A program made the translations under genes and the position numbers. This document shows, in pieces, positions 1 to 5,938 of a DNA stretch of 23,015 nt (positions are counted from its first letter, which is position 1; every line of letters begins with the position of its first letter). The notes beneath the pieces are model-generated. The model was not told where the DNA came from, made no database searches, and saw nothing but the letters and a program-made list of their open reading frames with translations. The stretch is from Frigididesulfovibrio sp031551885 (lineage in GTDB: Bacteria; Desulfobacterota; Desulfovibrionia; Desulfovibrionales; Desulfovibrionaceae), in assembly GCA_031551885.1 (NCBI GenBank), contig JAVBMX010000119.1, forward strand, positions 1 through 23,015. The letters run 5' to 3'.

Positions 1-110
1 TTTCTTTCACCAACCGAAACCCGGCGTCTGGCATTTTACTCTCCCACCTTTTCCTGGGCCCTTTTGGGGGTGGGTTTTCCCTTGGCCACGACCCCCGACA
101 AACGAGGGGG

Positions 111-135
111 TTTGGGGGAAATCATTTCCCCCAAA
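111..135. repeat. Perfect 12-bp inverted repeat upstream of ABC-F gene
   Basis: The arms TTTGGGGGAAAT and ATTTCCCCCAAA flank a single C, making a 25-bp palindrome that ends 24 nt before the ABC-F start. It resembles other single-centre G/C palindromes in this window (3389-3411, 9686-9700, 22895-22911). It could be an intergenic repeat or the terminator of a gene left of the window. It could also be an mRNA hairpin, but the near-zero loop argues against a simple RNA stem-loop. Confidence 0.75.
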
Positions 136-159
136 TATCCCAACCAAAGACCACACCTC

Positions 160-2142
160 ATGCGCATCACCATCCAGAACCTTTCCAAGTCTTACGGCGG
201 GCGGGATATCCTTTCGGACTTCTCGCTCGAAATCCAATCCGGCACGCGGCTGTGCGTTTGCGGCCCCAACGGCAGCGGCAAGTCGACCCTGCTCAAGATC
301 CTGGCGGGAAAAGAAGCGCCCGACGCGGGCGCGGTGGTCCTGCCCAAAGGTTGCCGCCTGGGCTACGTGGAACAGGAACTGGACGCCTCCAAGCTCTCCA
401 CCCCGCTGCTGTCCTTTGTGCTGGATGTGCTCCCGGACTGGAGCGACTTCTGGGCCGAGTGGGAAAAAGCGGGCGACGACGAAATCGCCCTCAAACGCCT
501 GACGGCCAAACAGCACGACCTGGAACAACGCTACGGCTACAACCCGGAACACCGGGCCAAGGCCGTGCTTTCCGGCCTGGGTTTTGCCGAGCACAAGTGG
601 CACAAAACGCTGGGGGAACTCTCCGGCGGCTGGCGCGAACGGGCCAAGCTGGCTCGGGTGCTCACGGCCGGGTCCGACGTCCTGCTTTTGGACGAACCCA
701 CCAACCACCTGGACCTGGAAGCCGTCGAATGGCTTGAATCCTTTCTGCTGGAATACGAGGGCGCTCTCGTATTCGTGGCCCACGACCGGGTCTTCATGGA
801 CCGGATCGGCACGCATCTGCTCTATTGCGGCGGCAACGGCAAGCCCGTGTTCCGCAAAGGTTCCTTCACCCGTTTCGTGGCCATGCAGGAAGAGATGGAG
901 GAGCAGCGCGCCCGTGAGGCCTCCCGTGTGCAGGAGGAAATCGAACGCAAGATGGATTTCGTGCGCCGCTTCAAAGCCAAGGCCACCAAGGCCCGGCAGG
1001 CCGCCTCGCGCCAAAAGATGGCCAAGAAGCTGGAGCGCGAGTTGGAAGGCCTGCAGCCCGAGGCCAAGCGCAAAGAACTGGCCTTTGCCTGGCCCGAGCC
1101 GCCCCAGTCGGAGCGCACGGTTCTGGCCGTATCCGATTTGCGTTTCGCCTTCCCGGACGGCTCACGGATGTGGGATTCCCTTTCTTTCACCCTGTACCGG
1201 GGCCAGAAGATCGCCCTGGTCGGCCCCAACGGCTGCGGCAAATCGACCCTGCTCAAGCTCTTGGTCAACCGTTTGGAAAAAACCGGCGGCCAGGTGCAGC
1301 TCGGCCGTTTGACGCGTCTGGGCTATTTCAGCCAGCACCAAATGGATACCCTGAACCCGTCCGGCACCGTGCTGGGGGAAATCCGCCGTCTCTCCGACCC
1401 GCGTACCACCGAAGAAGAACTTATGAGCGTGCTCGGGCTGTTCCTCTTGGGGCAGAACTACTTCGAGCGCCCGGTCGTGGGGCTTTCCGGGGGCGAAAAA
1501 AGCCGGTTGATCCTGGCCTCGCTGTTCCTGGCCCGCTCCAACTTCCTGATTCTCGACGAACCCACCAACCACCTGGACCTGGAAAGCCGCGAAGCCCTGG
1601 TCGAGGCTCTGTCGTCCTTCCCCGGCACCCTGCTCATGGTGGCCCACGACCGGCACCTGCTGAGCACGGCCGCCGACCAAATCTGGGAACTGACCCCCAC
1701 GGGCTTCATCGTCAACGAGTACGGGTTTGAGGAGTACGCCGAAGCCCGCCGTTCCCGCAAAGCCGGAGAAGACGCCGCCCAGGCCGAACGGCGCAGGCAG
1801 GAGTCGGGCCGGACCACCGGCCTTTCCCGCGAGGATCAAAAGCGCTTGAAGCGCGAACGGGCCGAGGCCCGCAACAAGCTCTCCCGCGAGATGCGCCCTG
1901 TGAAGGAACGCTACGAGGCCTTGGAGGCGGAATTGGGCGGGATTCTGGCCAAACAGGGCGAAGTCGAAGCCCTGCTGGCCGATCCGGATGTCTACGCCGA
2001 CGGCGCGCGGGCCACGGAGCTGCTCAAAGAATTTCATGCCTTGCAGGCCAAGGGAGATTCTTTGTTCGAAAAGTTGGCCGGGGCGGAAGCCGAGTTGGCC
2101 GTTTACGAGGAACGCAAGGCGGCCTTGGGAGAAGAGGAATAG
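160..2142 (+). CDS. ABC-F family ATPase (Uup/EttA-like, C-terminal coiled coil)
   Basis: This 660-residue protein has two ABC ATPase domains and no membrane segments, the layout of ABC-F proteins, which act on the ribosome rather than in transport. Domain 1 has Walker A GPNGSGKS (35-42), signature LSGGW (154-158) and Walker B LLLDEP (175-180). A charged helical linker covers about 240-300. Domain 2 has GPNGCGKS (355-362), LSGGE (442-446) and LILDEP (463-468). Both Walker B motifs are followed by TNHLDLE, typical of ABC-F. The last ~85 residues are a Lys/Glu/Arg-rich coiled coil like the C-terminal domain of Uup. I chose ATG 160 because the conserved start MRITIQNLSKSYGG begins there; the frame is open further upstream. 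No Shine-Dalgarno sequence is visible. The exact subfamily and role (translation factor, resistance or Uup-like) cannot be fixed from sequence alone. Confidence 0.95.
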   Translation: MRITIQNLSKSYGGRDILSDFSLEIQSGTRLCVCGPNGSGKSTLLKILAGKEAPDAGAVVLPKGCRLGYVEQELDASKLSTPLLSFVLDVLPDWSDFWAEWEKAGDDEIALKRLTAKQHDLEQRYGYNPEHRAKAVLSGLGFAEHKWHKTLGELSGGWRERAKLARVLTAGSDVLLLDEPTNHLDLEAVEWLESFLLEYEGALVFVAHDRVFMDRIGTHLLYCGGNGKPVFRKGSFTRFVAMQEEMEEQRAREASRVQEEIERKMDFVRRFKAKATKARQAASRQKMAKKLERELEGLQPEAKRKELAFAWPEPPQSERTVLAVSDLRFAFPDGSRMWDSLSFTLYRGQKIALVGPNGCGKSTLLKLLVNRLEKTGGQVQLGRLTRLGYFSQHQMDTLNPSGTVLGEIRRLSDPRTTEEELMSVLGLFLLGQNYFERPVVGLSGGEKSRLILASLFLARSNFLILDEPTNHLDLESREALVEALSSFPGTLLMVAHDRHLLSTAADQIWELTPTGFIVNEYGFEEYAEARRSRKAGEDAAQAERRRQESGRTTGLSREDQKRLKRERAEARNKLSREMRPVKERYEALEAELGGILAKQGEVEALLADPDVYADGARATELLKEFHALQAKGDSLFEKLAGAEAELAVYEERKAALGEEE

Positions 2143-2184
2143 GAAACTCGGCGCCCGGCGCCCTTCCTCCTCATCGCCCTCCCC

Positions 2185-2213
2185 TTGACGCCCAAGGGAT
2201 TTCCTGCCACGAT
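2185..2213 (+). promoter_or_regulatory. Possible sigma-70 promoter in the 2143-2577 intergenic stretch
   Basis: TTGACG (2185-2190) and CACGAT (2208-2213) are separated by 17 nt. The -35 hexamer is good (5/6) and the -10 weak (3/6). If used, transcription would start near 2220, cross the small ORF at 2242 and stop at the terminator at 2450-2473, giving an RNA of about 250 nt. Confidence 0.3.
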
Positions 2214-2241
2214 CATCCCTCGTACTTTGGAAGGAATACCC

Positions 2242-2331
2242 ATGCGCGCGATTCGGAATACTCCCCTCATTTCCACCCCTTCGGGGGTCGCCGCGCTTGT
2301 GCCCGGAGGCGTTCGCTCCGGCATGACCTGA
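2242..2331 (+). CDS. Possible 29-residue small protein or leader peptide
   Basis: A 29-codon ORF (MRAIRNTPLISTPSGV...) starts with ATG and ends with TGA. It is preceded by GGAAGGA at 2229-2235, a strong Shine-Dalgarno match 6 nt from the ATG. The peptide has no recognisable domain and no clear membrane segment. Its 3' half overlaps a hairpin (CCGGAG 2303-2308 with CTCCGG 2316-2321). The ribosome site is the only positive evidence. It may be a leader peptide, a small protein, or chance in GC-rich DNA. Confidence 0.3.
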   Translation: MRAIRNTPLISTPSGVAALVPGGVRSGMT

Positions 2332-2449
2332 CGTTGCCGCACTGTGGAGCAGGTTGTTCCGCGCGGTTTTGGCGATGTCGGCCCCCTTCCCGCATACTCC
2401 TTCCCGACCCGCCTTTAACCCCTCTCGAACCTCCCGCTTCGCAGCGCCG

Positions 2450-2473
2450 ACCGCCCGACCTGGGCGGTTTTTT
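2450..2473 (+). terminator. Rho-independent terminator
   Basis: The stem ACCGCCC (2450-2456) / GGGCGGT (2462-2468) has a 5-nt loop and is followed by a run of T to 2473. It lies 307 nt after the ABC-F stop and 104 nt before the activase gene. It therefore separates the two transcription units and may end a short RNA from the 2143-2450 stretch. Confidence 0.85.
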
Positions 2474-2519
2474 GTTCCTGTCGCAGGCGCAATGTCGCTT
2501 GTGTCGTCCGAAATTGCCC

Positions 2520-2551
2520 GGGCAAACCCACGGTGAAAAGTCGGTTTGCCC
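2520..2551. promoter_or_regulatory. 9-bp inverted repeat ahead of the activase gene (operator or leader hairpin)
   Basis: GGGCAAACC (2520-2528) and GGTTTGCCC (2543-2551) are perfect inverted copies 14 nt apart, ending 26 nt before the ATG at 2578. No T-run follows, so it is not a typical terminator. Its place between the upstream terminator and the ribosome site suggests an operator or an mRNA leader structure for the two-gene operon. No promoter hexamers could be assigned with confidence here. Confidence 0.5.
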
Positions 2552-2577
2552 TGAATGAAATTGCTCGAGGAGAAACC

Positions 2578-3357
2578 ATGCTGTTCGCGGGAGTGGATGT
2601 CGGCTCTGTAGCCGCCAAGTCCGTCATTTTTGATGCCGAACGCCGAAGCGTCGTCGGCCAAGCCGTTTTGCCCACGGGCTGGAACCCCAAGGAAGCCGGC
2701 TCCGCCGCCCTGGACGCCGCCCTGCGCGAAGCCGGGGCCTCCCGCTCCGATCCGGCCCGAATCGTGGGCACCGGCTACGGGCGCGTGTCCCTGCCCTTTG
2801 CCCATAAGACCGTTACCGAAATCACCTGCCACGCCAAAGGGGCCGCGCATCTCTTCCCCGAGGCCCGCGTTGTTCTGGATATCGGCGGACAAGACAGCAA
2901 GGTCACCCGCCTGAACCCCGACGGTTCCGTGGCCGACTTCGTCATGAACGACAAATGCGCGGCCGGTACGGGGCGGTTTCTCCAGGTTCTGGCCGGAATT
3001 CTTGATCTTTCCCTGCCCGAGCTGAGCGAAGCCGCCGCCCGGGGCAAGCCCGCGCCCATCTCGAGTATGTGCGCCGTGTTCGCGGAAACGGAAATCGTCG
3101 GTCTTCTGGCCGGGGGAACCCCGCCGGAAGACATCGCGGCCGGGGTGTTCCTGTCCGTGGCCCGGCGCATGCGCGCCCTGGCCCGGCGGATTCCTTTTTC
3201 CGGACTGTGCGTGTTCTCCGGCGGCACGGCCGTCAGCCCGGTGTTCACCCGGATGCTCGAAGCCGAACTCGAAACTCCGGTCCAAATTCCCGAACACCCC
3301 CAAACCCTCGGCGCCCTCGGCGCGGCCCTGTGCGCCGAAGAGTTGGCGAAGAAATGA
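2578..3357 (+). CDS. yjiL: ATP-dependent [4Fe-4S] activase, BadF/HgdC/YjiL family (reductase of a double-cubane-cluster protein)
   Basis: This 259-residue ASKHA-fold ATPase uses ATP hydrolysis to push a low-potential electron into its partner iron-sulfur protein. The ATP-binding motifs are GVDVGSVAAKS (5-15), DIGGQDSK (101-108) and a C-terminal FSGGTA. Family activases are homodimers with one [4Fe-4S] cluster bridged by two cysteines per subunit. Both are present: Cys127 in NDKCAAGTGRF and Cys165 in SSMCAVFAETE, matching the spacing in HgdC of Acidaminococcus. The start at 2578 follows a strong site (GAGGAG). The partner gene starts 151 nt downstream on the same strand and is a single dehydratase-like subunit. 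This fits the E. coli YjiL/YjiM and Carboxydothermus double-cubane pair better than a classical two-subunit 2-hydroxyacyl-CoA dehydratase. Confidence 0.93.
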   Translation: MLFAGVDVGSVAAKSVIFDAERRSVVGQAVLPTGWNPKEAGSAALDAALREAGASRSDPARIVGTGYGRVSLPFAHKTVTEITCHAKGAAHLFPEARVVLDIGGQDSKVTRLNPDGSVADFVMNDKCAAGTGRFLQVLAGILDLSLPELSEAAARGKPAPISSMCAVFAETEIVGLLAGGTPPEDIAAGVFLSVARRMRALARRIPFSGLCVFSGGTAVSPVFTRMLEAELETPVQIPEHPQTLGALGAALCAEELAKK

Positions 3358-3388
3358 ATGAATAAAAATTTACATTTGCCTCCGGCGG

Positions 3389-3411
3389 GCAGGGGGATTG
3401 AATCCCCCTGC
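3389..3411. repeat. Intergenic G/C palindrome between yjiL and yjiM
   Basis: GCAGGGGGATT and AATCCCCCTGC are perfect 11-bp arms around a single G. The core GGGGGATT-G-AATCCCCC recurs exactly at 22895-22911. It sits in the 151-nt gap of what should be an operon. No T-run follows, so full termination is unlikely, but an mRNA structure here could set the ratio of activase to partner. Confidence 0.7.
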
Positions 3412-3508
3412 GCCCCCCAACTCTCCAACCCACGCTCTTTCCCGGTTGAAGTCACCGGAAACACGTCAGACACAAAAAGAGCCAACGCCCCCCAAAAAGG
3501 AACCCTCC

Positions 3509-4648
3509 ATGAAGTGTGAAAGTTTTTCCAAAATCACCACGGCCTTTGAGCACAACGTCCCCAACCTTATGGCCGCCAAAGAGGCGGGCAAAAAAGTCGT
3601 CGGCCAGTACTGTCTGTACACGCCATCGGAAATCGCCCTCGCCGCCGGGGCCATCCCCGTGTCGCTGTGCGGCACCCGCAACGACTCCATCGCCCCGGCC
3701 GAGGAAGTTCTGCCCCGCGCCATCTGCCCCCTGATCAAAAGCAGCTACGGCTTTGCCCTCAAAGACTCCTGCCCCTACCTCGTGGCCTCGGACATCGTCG
3801 TGGCCGACACCACCTGCGACGGCAAGAAAAAGATGTTCGAGCTCCTGGCCGACTACCGGCCGGTCATGCTCCTGCAACTGCCGCAAATCCAGAACGGCGA
3901 TGCCCTGGCCTACTGGCGCAAACAGTGTGAACTGCTGATCGCCCGCCTGGAAAACGAGTTCGGGGTCACCATCACCGACGACAAGCTGCGCGCGGCCGTC
4001 AACCTAATGAACCGCGAACGCCTGGCCCTGAAAACCCTGATGGATCTGGCCAAGCGCAAGCCGTCGCCGATCACCGGCATGGAACTGGTGGAACTCGCCT
4101 TTAAGACCAGCTTCTTTCCGGACAAAGAAGTCGGCATCCAGATGCTTCTGGAGGTCGCCGAAGAGATGGGTCGCCTCGCCGATGCCGGGAAGTCCCCGGT
4201 TTCCCCGTCGGCGCCGCGCATCCTGCTCACCGGCGTGCCCGTAGGCATGGGCTCGCACAAAGTCGTCCGCCTGATCGAAGATGCGGGCGGCTCCGTGGTG
4301 TGCCTGGACAACTGTTCCGGCTACAAACGCACCCGGGTTGCCGTCGACGAGACCGGCGACCCGCTGACGGCCATCGCCAAGGGCTATCTGGATATTCCCT
4401 GCGCGGTCATGTCGCCCAACCCGCGCCGTTACGAAGCCCTCACCGAAATGGCCCGCGACTTTTCGGTGGACGCCGTGGTCGACCTGACCTGGCAGGGCTG
4501 CCAGACCTATGCCGTGGAGTCCCACTCCCTGAAAAAACACGTCGTGGGCAACCTGAAAAAGCCGTTCCTGCAACTGGAAACCGACTACTCCGAAAGCGAC
4601 GCCGAACAACTCAAGGTTCGCATCGAAGCGTTCTTGGAAATGCTCTAG
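3509..4648 (+). CDS. yjiM: Double-cubane-cluster protein, 2-hydroxyacyl-CoA dehydratase (HgdB) superfamily, YjiM-like
   Basis: This 379-residue protein is close in length and motifs to E. coli YjiM, as I recall its sequence. Shared landmarks are GQYCLYTPSEIALAAGA (32-48), LPRAICPLIKSSYGF (68-82), CPY (88-90), TTCDGKKKMF (101-110), CQTYAVES (331-338) and ETDYSESD (357-364). Candidate cluster ligands are among Cys35, 54, 73, 88, 103, 269, 298 and 331. Family members carry an [8Fe-9S] double cubane that, once charged by the activase, reduces small molecules such as acetylene in vitro; the natural substrate is unknown. Classical dehydratases need two different subunits, and only one is encoded here, which supports a homodimeric double-cubane protein. 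The start at ATG 3509 follows AAGGA at 3498-3502. A true acyl-CoA dehydratase remains possible. Confidence 0.9.
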   Translation: MKCESFSKITTAFEHNVPNLMAAKEAGKKVVGQYCLYTPSEIALAAGAIPVSLCGTRNDSIAPAEEVLPRAICPLIKSSYGFALKDSCPYLVASDIVVADTTCDGKKKMFELLADYRPVMLLQLPQIQNGDALAYWRKQCELLIARLENEFGVTITDDKLRAAVNLMNRERLALKTLMDLAKRKPSPITGMELVELAFKTSFFPDKEVGIQMLLEVAEEMGRLADAGKSPVSPSAPRILLTGVPVGMGSHKVVRLIEDAGGSVVCLDNCSGYKRTRVAVDETGDPLTAIAKGYLDIPCAVMSPNPRRYEALTEMARDFSVDAVVDLTWQGCQTYAVESHSLKKHVVGNLKKPFLQLETDYSESDAEQLKVRIEAFLEML

Positions 4649-4667
4649 GCGTGATCGAACAAAAAGG

Positions 4668-4704
4668 ACCCGGCAAGCCGTTTGGTTTTGCCGGGTTCTT
4701 TTTT
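4668..4704. terminator. Bidirectional rho-independent terminator
   Basis: ACCCGGCAA (4668-4676) pairs perfectly with TTGCCGGGT (4688-4696). A T-run follows on the + strand, and AAAAAGG before the stem gives CCTTTTT on the - strand. It ends yjiM on one side and the convergent oxidoreductase gene (stop at 4759) on the other. Confidence 0.92.
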
Positions 4705-4735
4705 CCTGAAGCACCGCGAACCAAGCGAAGGAGTC

Positions 4736-4751
4736 CCCGCGCATACGCGGG
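4736..4751. repeat. Short CCCGCG/CGCGGG hairpin resembling a type I-E CRISPR repeat core
   Basis: CCCGCG-CATA-CGCGGG lies just after the 3' end of the oxidoreductase gene. The core resembles the stem of type I-E CRISPR repeats and the large palindrome at 14948-14981. It is a single copy with no spacers or cas genes nearby, so it is reported only as a repeat-like hairpin. Confidence 0.4.
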
Positions 4752-4758
4752 CGTACCG

Positions 4759-5394
4759 TTATTCCGCGACGACCGTGAACCGGGCGTTCATGTGTTTGCC
4801 GTTTTCCGCCTCGTCAATCATGGCTACGGCATAGTCGGCGTAGCTGATTTGACTTTCGCCTTTGCTGTTGCGCATAATTTCCTCGCCGCCGGCGGTGTAC
4901 GCGCCGGTGCGGGGGCCGGCAGCCACAAAATTACCGGCCGGGCTGAGGTAGGTCCAGCGTATGTCTTTGCGCACTTTCAGGGAATCAAAAGCCTTGGCCA
5001 TACTGGAAGCCAAGGGTTTGAACATCTCAGGAAAGTCGGGCGCATCCATGACTCGAAGGCTGTGCGCCGGATCGACATATAAACTCCCCGCGCCGCCGAC
5101 AACAAGCAGACGGTTGGGCCTGCCGCTCAACATATCCGCAAGGTGCTTGAGCGAAGTTTGGTGCTGGTCGAGCACTTCGGGAGCCCACACGCCAAAGGCG
5201 TTTATGATTACATCGTTCTCTTCGACGTCTTCATAGGTAAGCGCGAACAGATCCTTGCGAAGAACTTTGGCTCCGAACTCGGAAGAAGCGCCGGCGCCCC
5301 GCACCACGGCCGTCACCTCATGCCCCCGCGAGACGGCTTCCTTGACGATCAGCCGACCGGCCTTGCCGGTGGCCCCGATTACTGCGATTTTCAT
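4759..5394 (-). CDS. NAD(P)-binding oxidoreductase (atypical SDR / NmrA-like)
   Basis: This 211-residue protein has an N-terminal Rossmann fold: MKIAVIGATGKAGRLIVKEA contains the GxxGxxG dinucleotide motif at residues 7-13. DVIINAFG (about 61-68) and LLVVGGAGSLY (about 95-105) match the atypical SDR proteins that bind NAD(P)H. The protein lacks the YxxxK active site of classical SDRs, and its substrate is unknown. The start at 5394 follows GGAGG with good spacing; the frame is open upstream without a better start. It is divergent from an HxlR regulator, a very common pairing in which the regulator controls the reductase in response to electrophiles or quinones. That role is inferred from context. 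Confidence 0.9.
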   Translation of the reverse strand: MKIAVIGATGKAGRLIVKEAVSRGHEVTAVVRGAGASSEFGAKVLRKDLFALTYEDVEENDVIINAFGVWAPEVLDQHQTSLKHLADMLSGRPNRLLVVGGAGSLYVDPAHSLRVMDAPDFPEMFKPLASSMAKAFDSLKVRKDIRWTYLSPAGNFVAAGPRTGAYTAGGEEIMRNSKGESQISYADYAVAMIDEAENGKHMNARFTVVAE

Positions 5395-5446
5395 AAGAGT
5401 TTCCTCCAGGTTGGTTGTAAAGCTTGACGTTTCCCGTCTTGTGACC

Positions 5447-5474
5447 ATAGTAATCCGAAGGTATCTTTTGTAAA
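5447..5474 (-). promoter_or_regulatory. Sigma-70 promoter of the oxidoreductase gene
   Basis: Read on the - strand, TTTACA (5474-5469) and TACTAT (5452-5447) are 16 nt apart. They match the -35 and -10 consensus at 5/6 and 4/6. The inverted repeat at 5476-5495 directly abuts the -35 box, which fits control by the divergent HxlR protein. Confidence 0.6.
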
Positions 5475-5475
5475 G

Positions 5476-5495
5476 TAAGCACTAAAAAGTGCTTA
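5476..5495. promoter_or_regulatory. Likely HxlR operator (perfect 8-bp inverted repeat)
   Basis: TAAGCACT-AAAA-AGTGCTTA is a perfect inverted repeat in the 143-nt divergent region. A second palindrome, AAGCATGCTT (5495-5504), overlaps its end. It abuts the -35 box of the oxidoreductase promoter. On the other side it reaches the likely HxlR promoter: TATATA/TATAAA at 5516-5523, with a weak -35 near 5493. The position suits a regulator that controls both genes. Binding by the HxlR protein is inferred. Confidence 0.65.
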
Positions 5496-5537
5496 AGCAT
5501 GCTTTTTGAAACAATTATATAAATACGGTGAGATAGA

Positions 5538-5876
5538 ATGAGAATGAAGTCGCAACTGCCCGCCTGCCCCGTGGAAACAACTCTGGTGCTCATGGGCGAC
5601 AGGTGGAAGCTTTTAATTGTGCGGGATTTGTTGACGGGCACGAAGCGCTTCGGTGAACTGAAGAAATCGTTGGCGGGCATCTCGCAAAAAGTGCTGACCC
5701 AGCATCTTCGCATCATGGAGGAAAACGGGCTTGTCCATCGAGAAGTCTACGCCGAAGTGCCGCCAAAGGTGGAATACTCGTTGACCGAGTTGGGACGCAG
5801 CCTGCAATCCATCCATGACGCCATGTGGCGCTGGGGAGAGGCCTACAAGGCGGCCAGGGAAAAAAGCCCGACCTAA
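5538..5876 (+). CDS. HxlR-family winged-helix transcriptional regulator
   Basis: This 112-residue protein has the HxlR hallmarks: a cysteine near the N-terminus (Cys10, in LPACPVETT), then GDRWKLLIVRDLL, TKRFGELKKSLAGIS as the recognition region, and GLVHREVYAEVPPKVEYSLT as the wing. HxlR proteins bind DNA as dimers, and several sense electrophiles or oxidants through the N-terminal Cys. The start at ATG 5538 has GGTGA (5527-5531) as a modest ribosome site; a second ATG lies at 5544. The gene diverges from the oxidoreductase it probably controls. The surrounding DNA is more AT-rich than its neighbours, so this two-gene unit may have been acquired as a module. Confidence 0.93.
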   Translation: MRMKSQLPACPVETTLVLMGDRWKLLIVRDLLTGTKRFGELKKSLAGISQKVLTQHLRIMEENGLVHREVYAEVPPKVEYSLTELGRSLQSIHDAMWRWGEAYKAAREKSPT

Positions 5877-5917
5877 AAAAATACAGGGGCACAAAAGCTT
5901 CCGCTCTTGTGCCCCTG
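5875..5917 (-). terminator. Rho-independent terminator of the chemoreceptor gene
   Basis: An 11-bp perfect stem, CAGGGGCACAA (5884-5894) with TTGTGCCCCTG (5907-5917), is followed on the - strand by TATTTTTTT (to 5875). It ends the chemoreceptor transcript. Its T-run overlaps the stop codon of the convergent HxlR gene. Confidence 0.9.
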
Positions 5918-5938
5918 CCCCTGCTTCGCTTCCCCGTT

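Noticed and set aside
7..1014. 335-codon - strand open frame opposite the ABC-F gene
   Set aside because: It is a shadow frame of a GC-rich gene, with no domain features and full overlap with a well-conserved ATPase.
2143..2473. SRP RNA, tmRNA or RNase P RNA in the first long gap
   Set aside because: The SRP tetraloop block, a tRNA-like end and RNase P conserved blocks were not found on either strand by eye.
1162..3303. 713-codon - strand open frame
   Set aside because: It runs across the ABC-F gene, the intergenic terminator and the activase on the opposite strand. Its composition (Gly/Ala/Arg/Gln-rich) is that of an antisense frame.
4736..4751. CRISPR array
   Set aside because: Only single repeat-like hairpins (here and at 14948-14981) exist. 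There are no regularly spaced repeats and no cas genes.
4759..5876. Mobile element carrying the HxlR module
   Set aside because: Only a mild composition difference is seen; there are no terminal repeats, target duplications or transposase.
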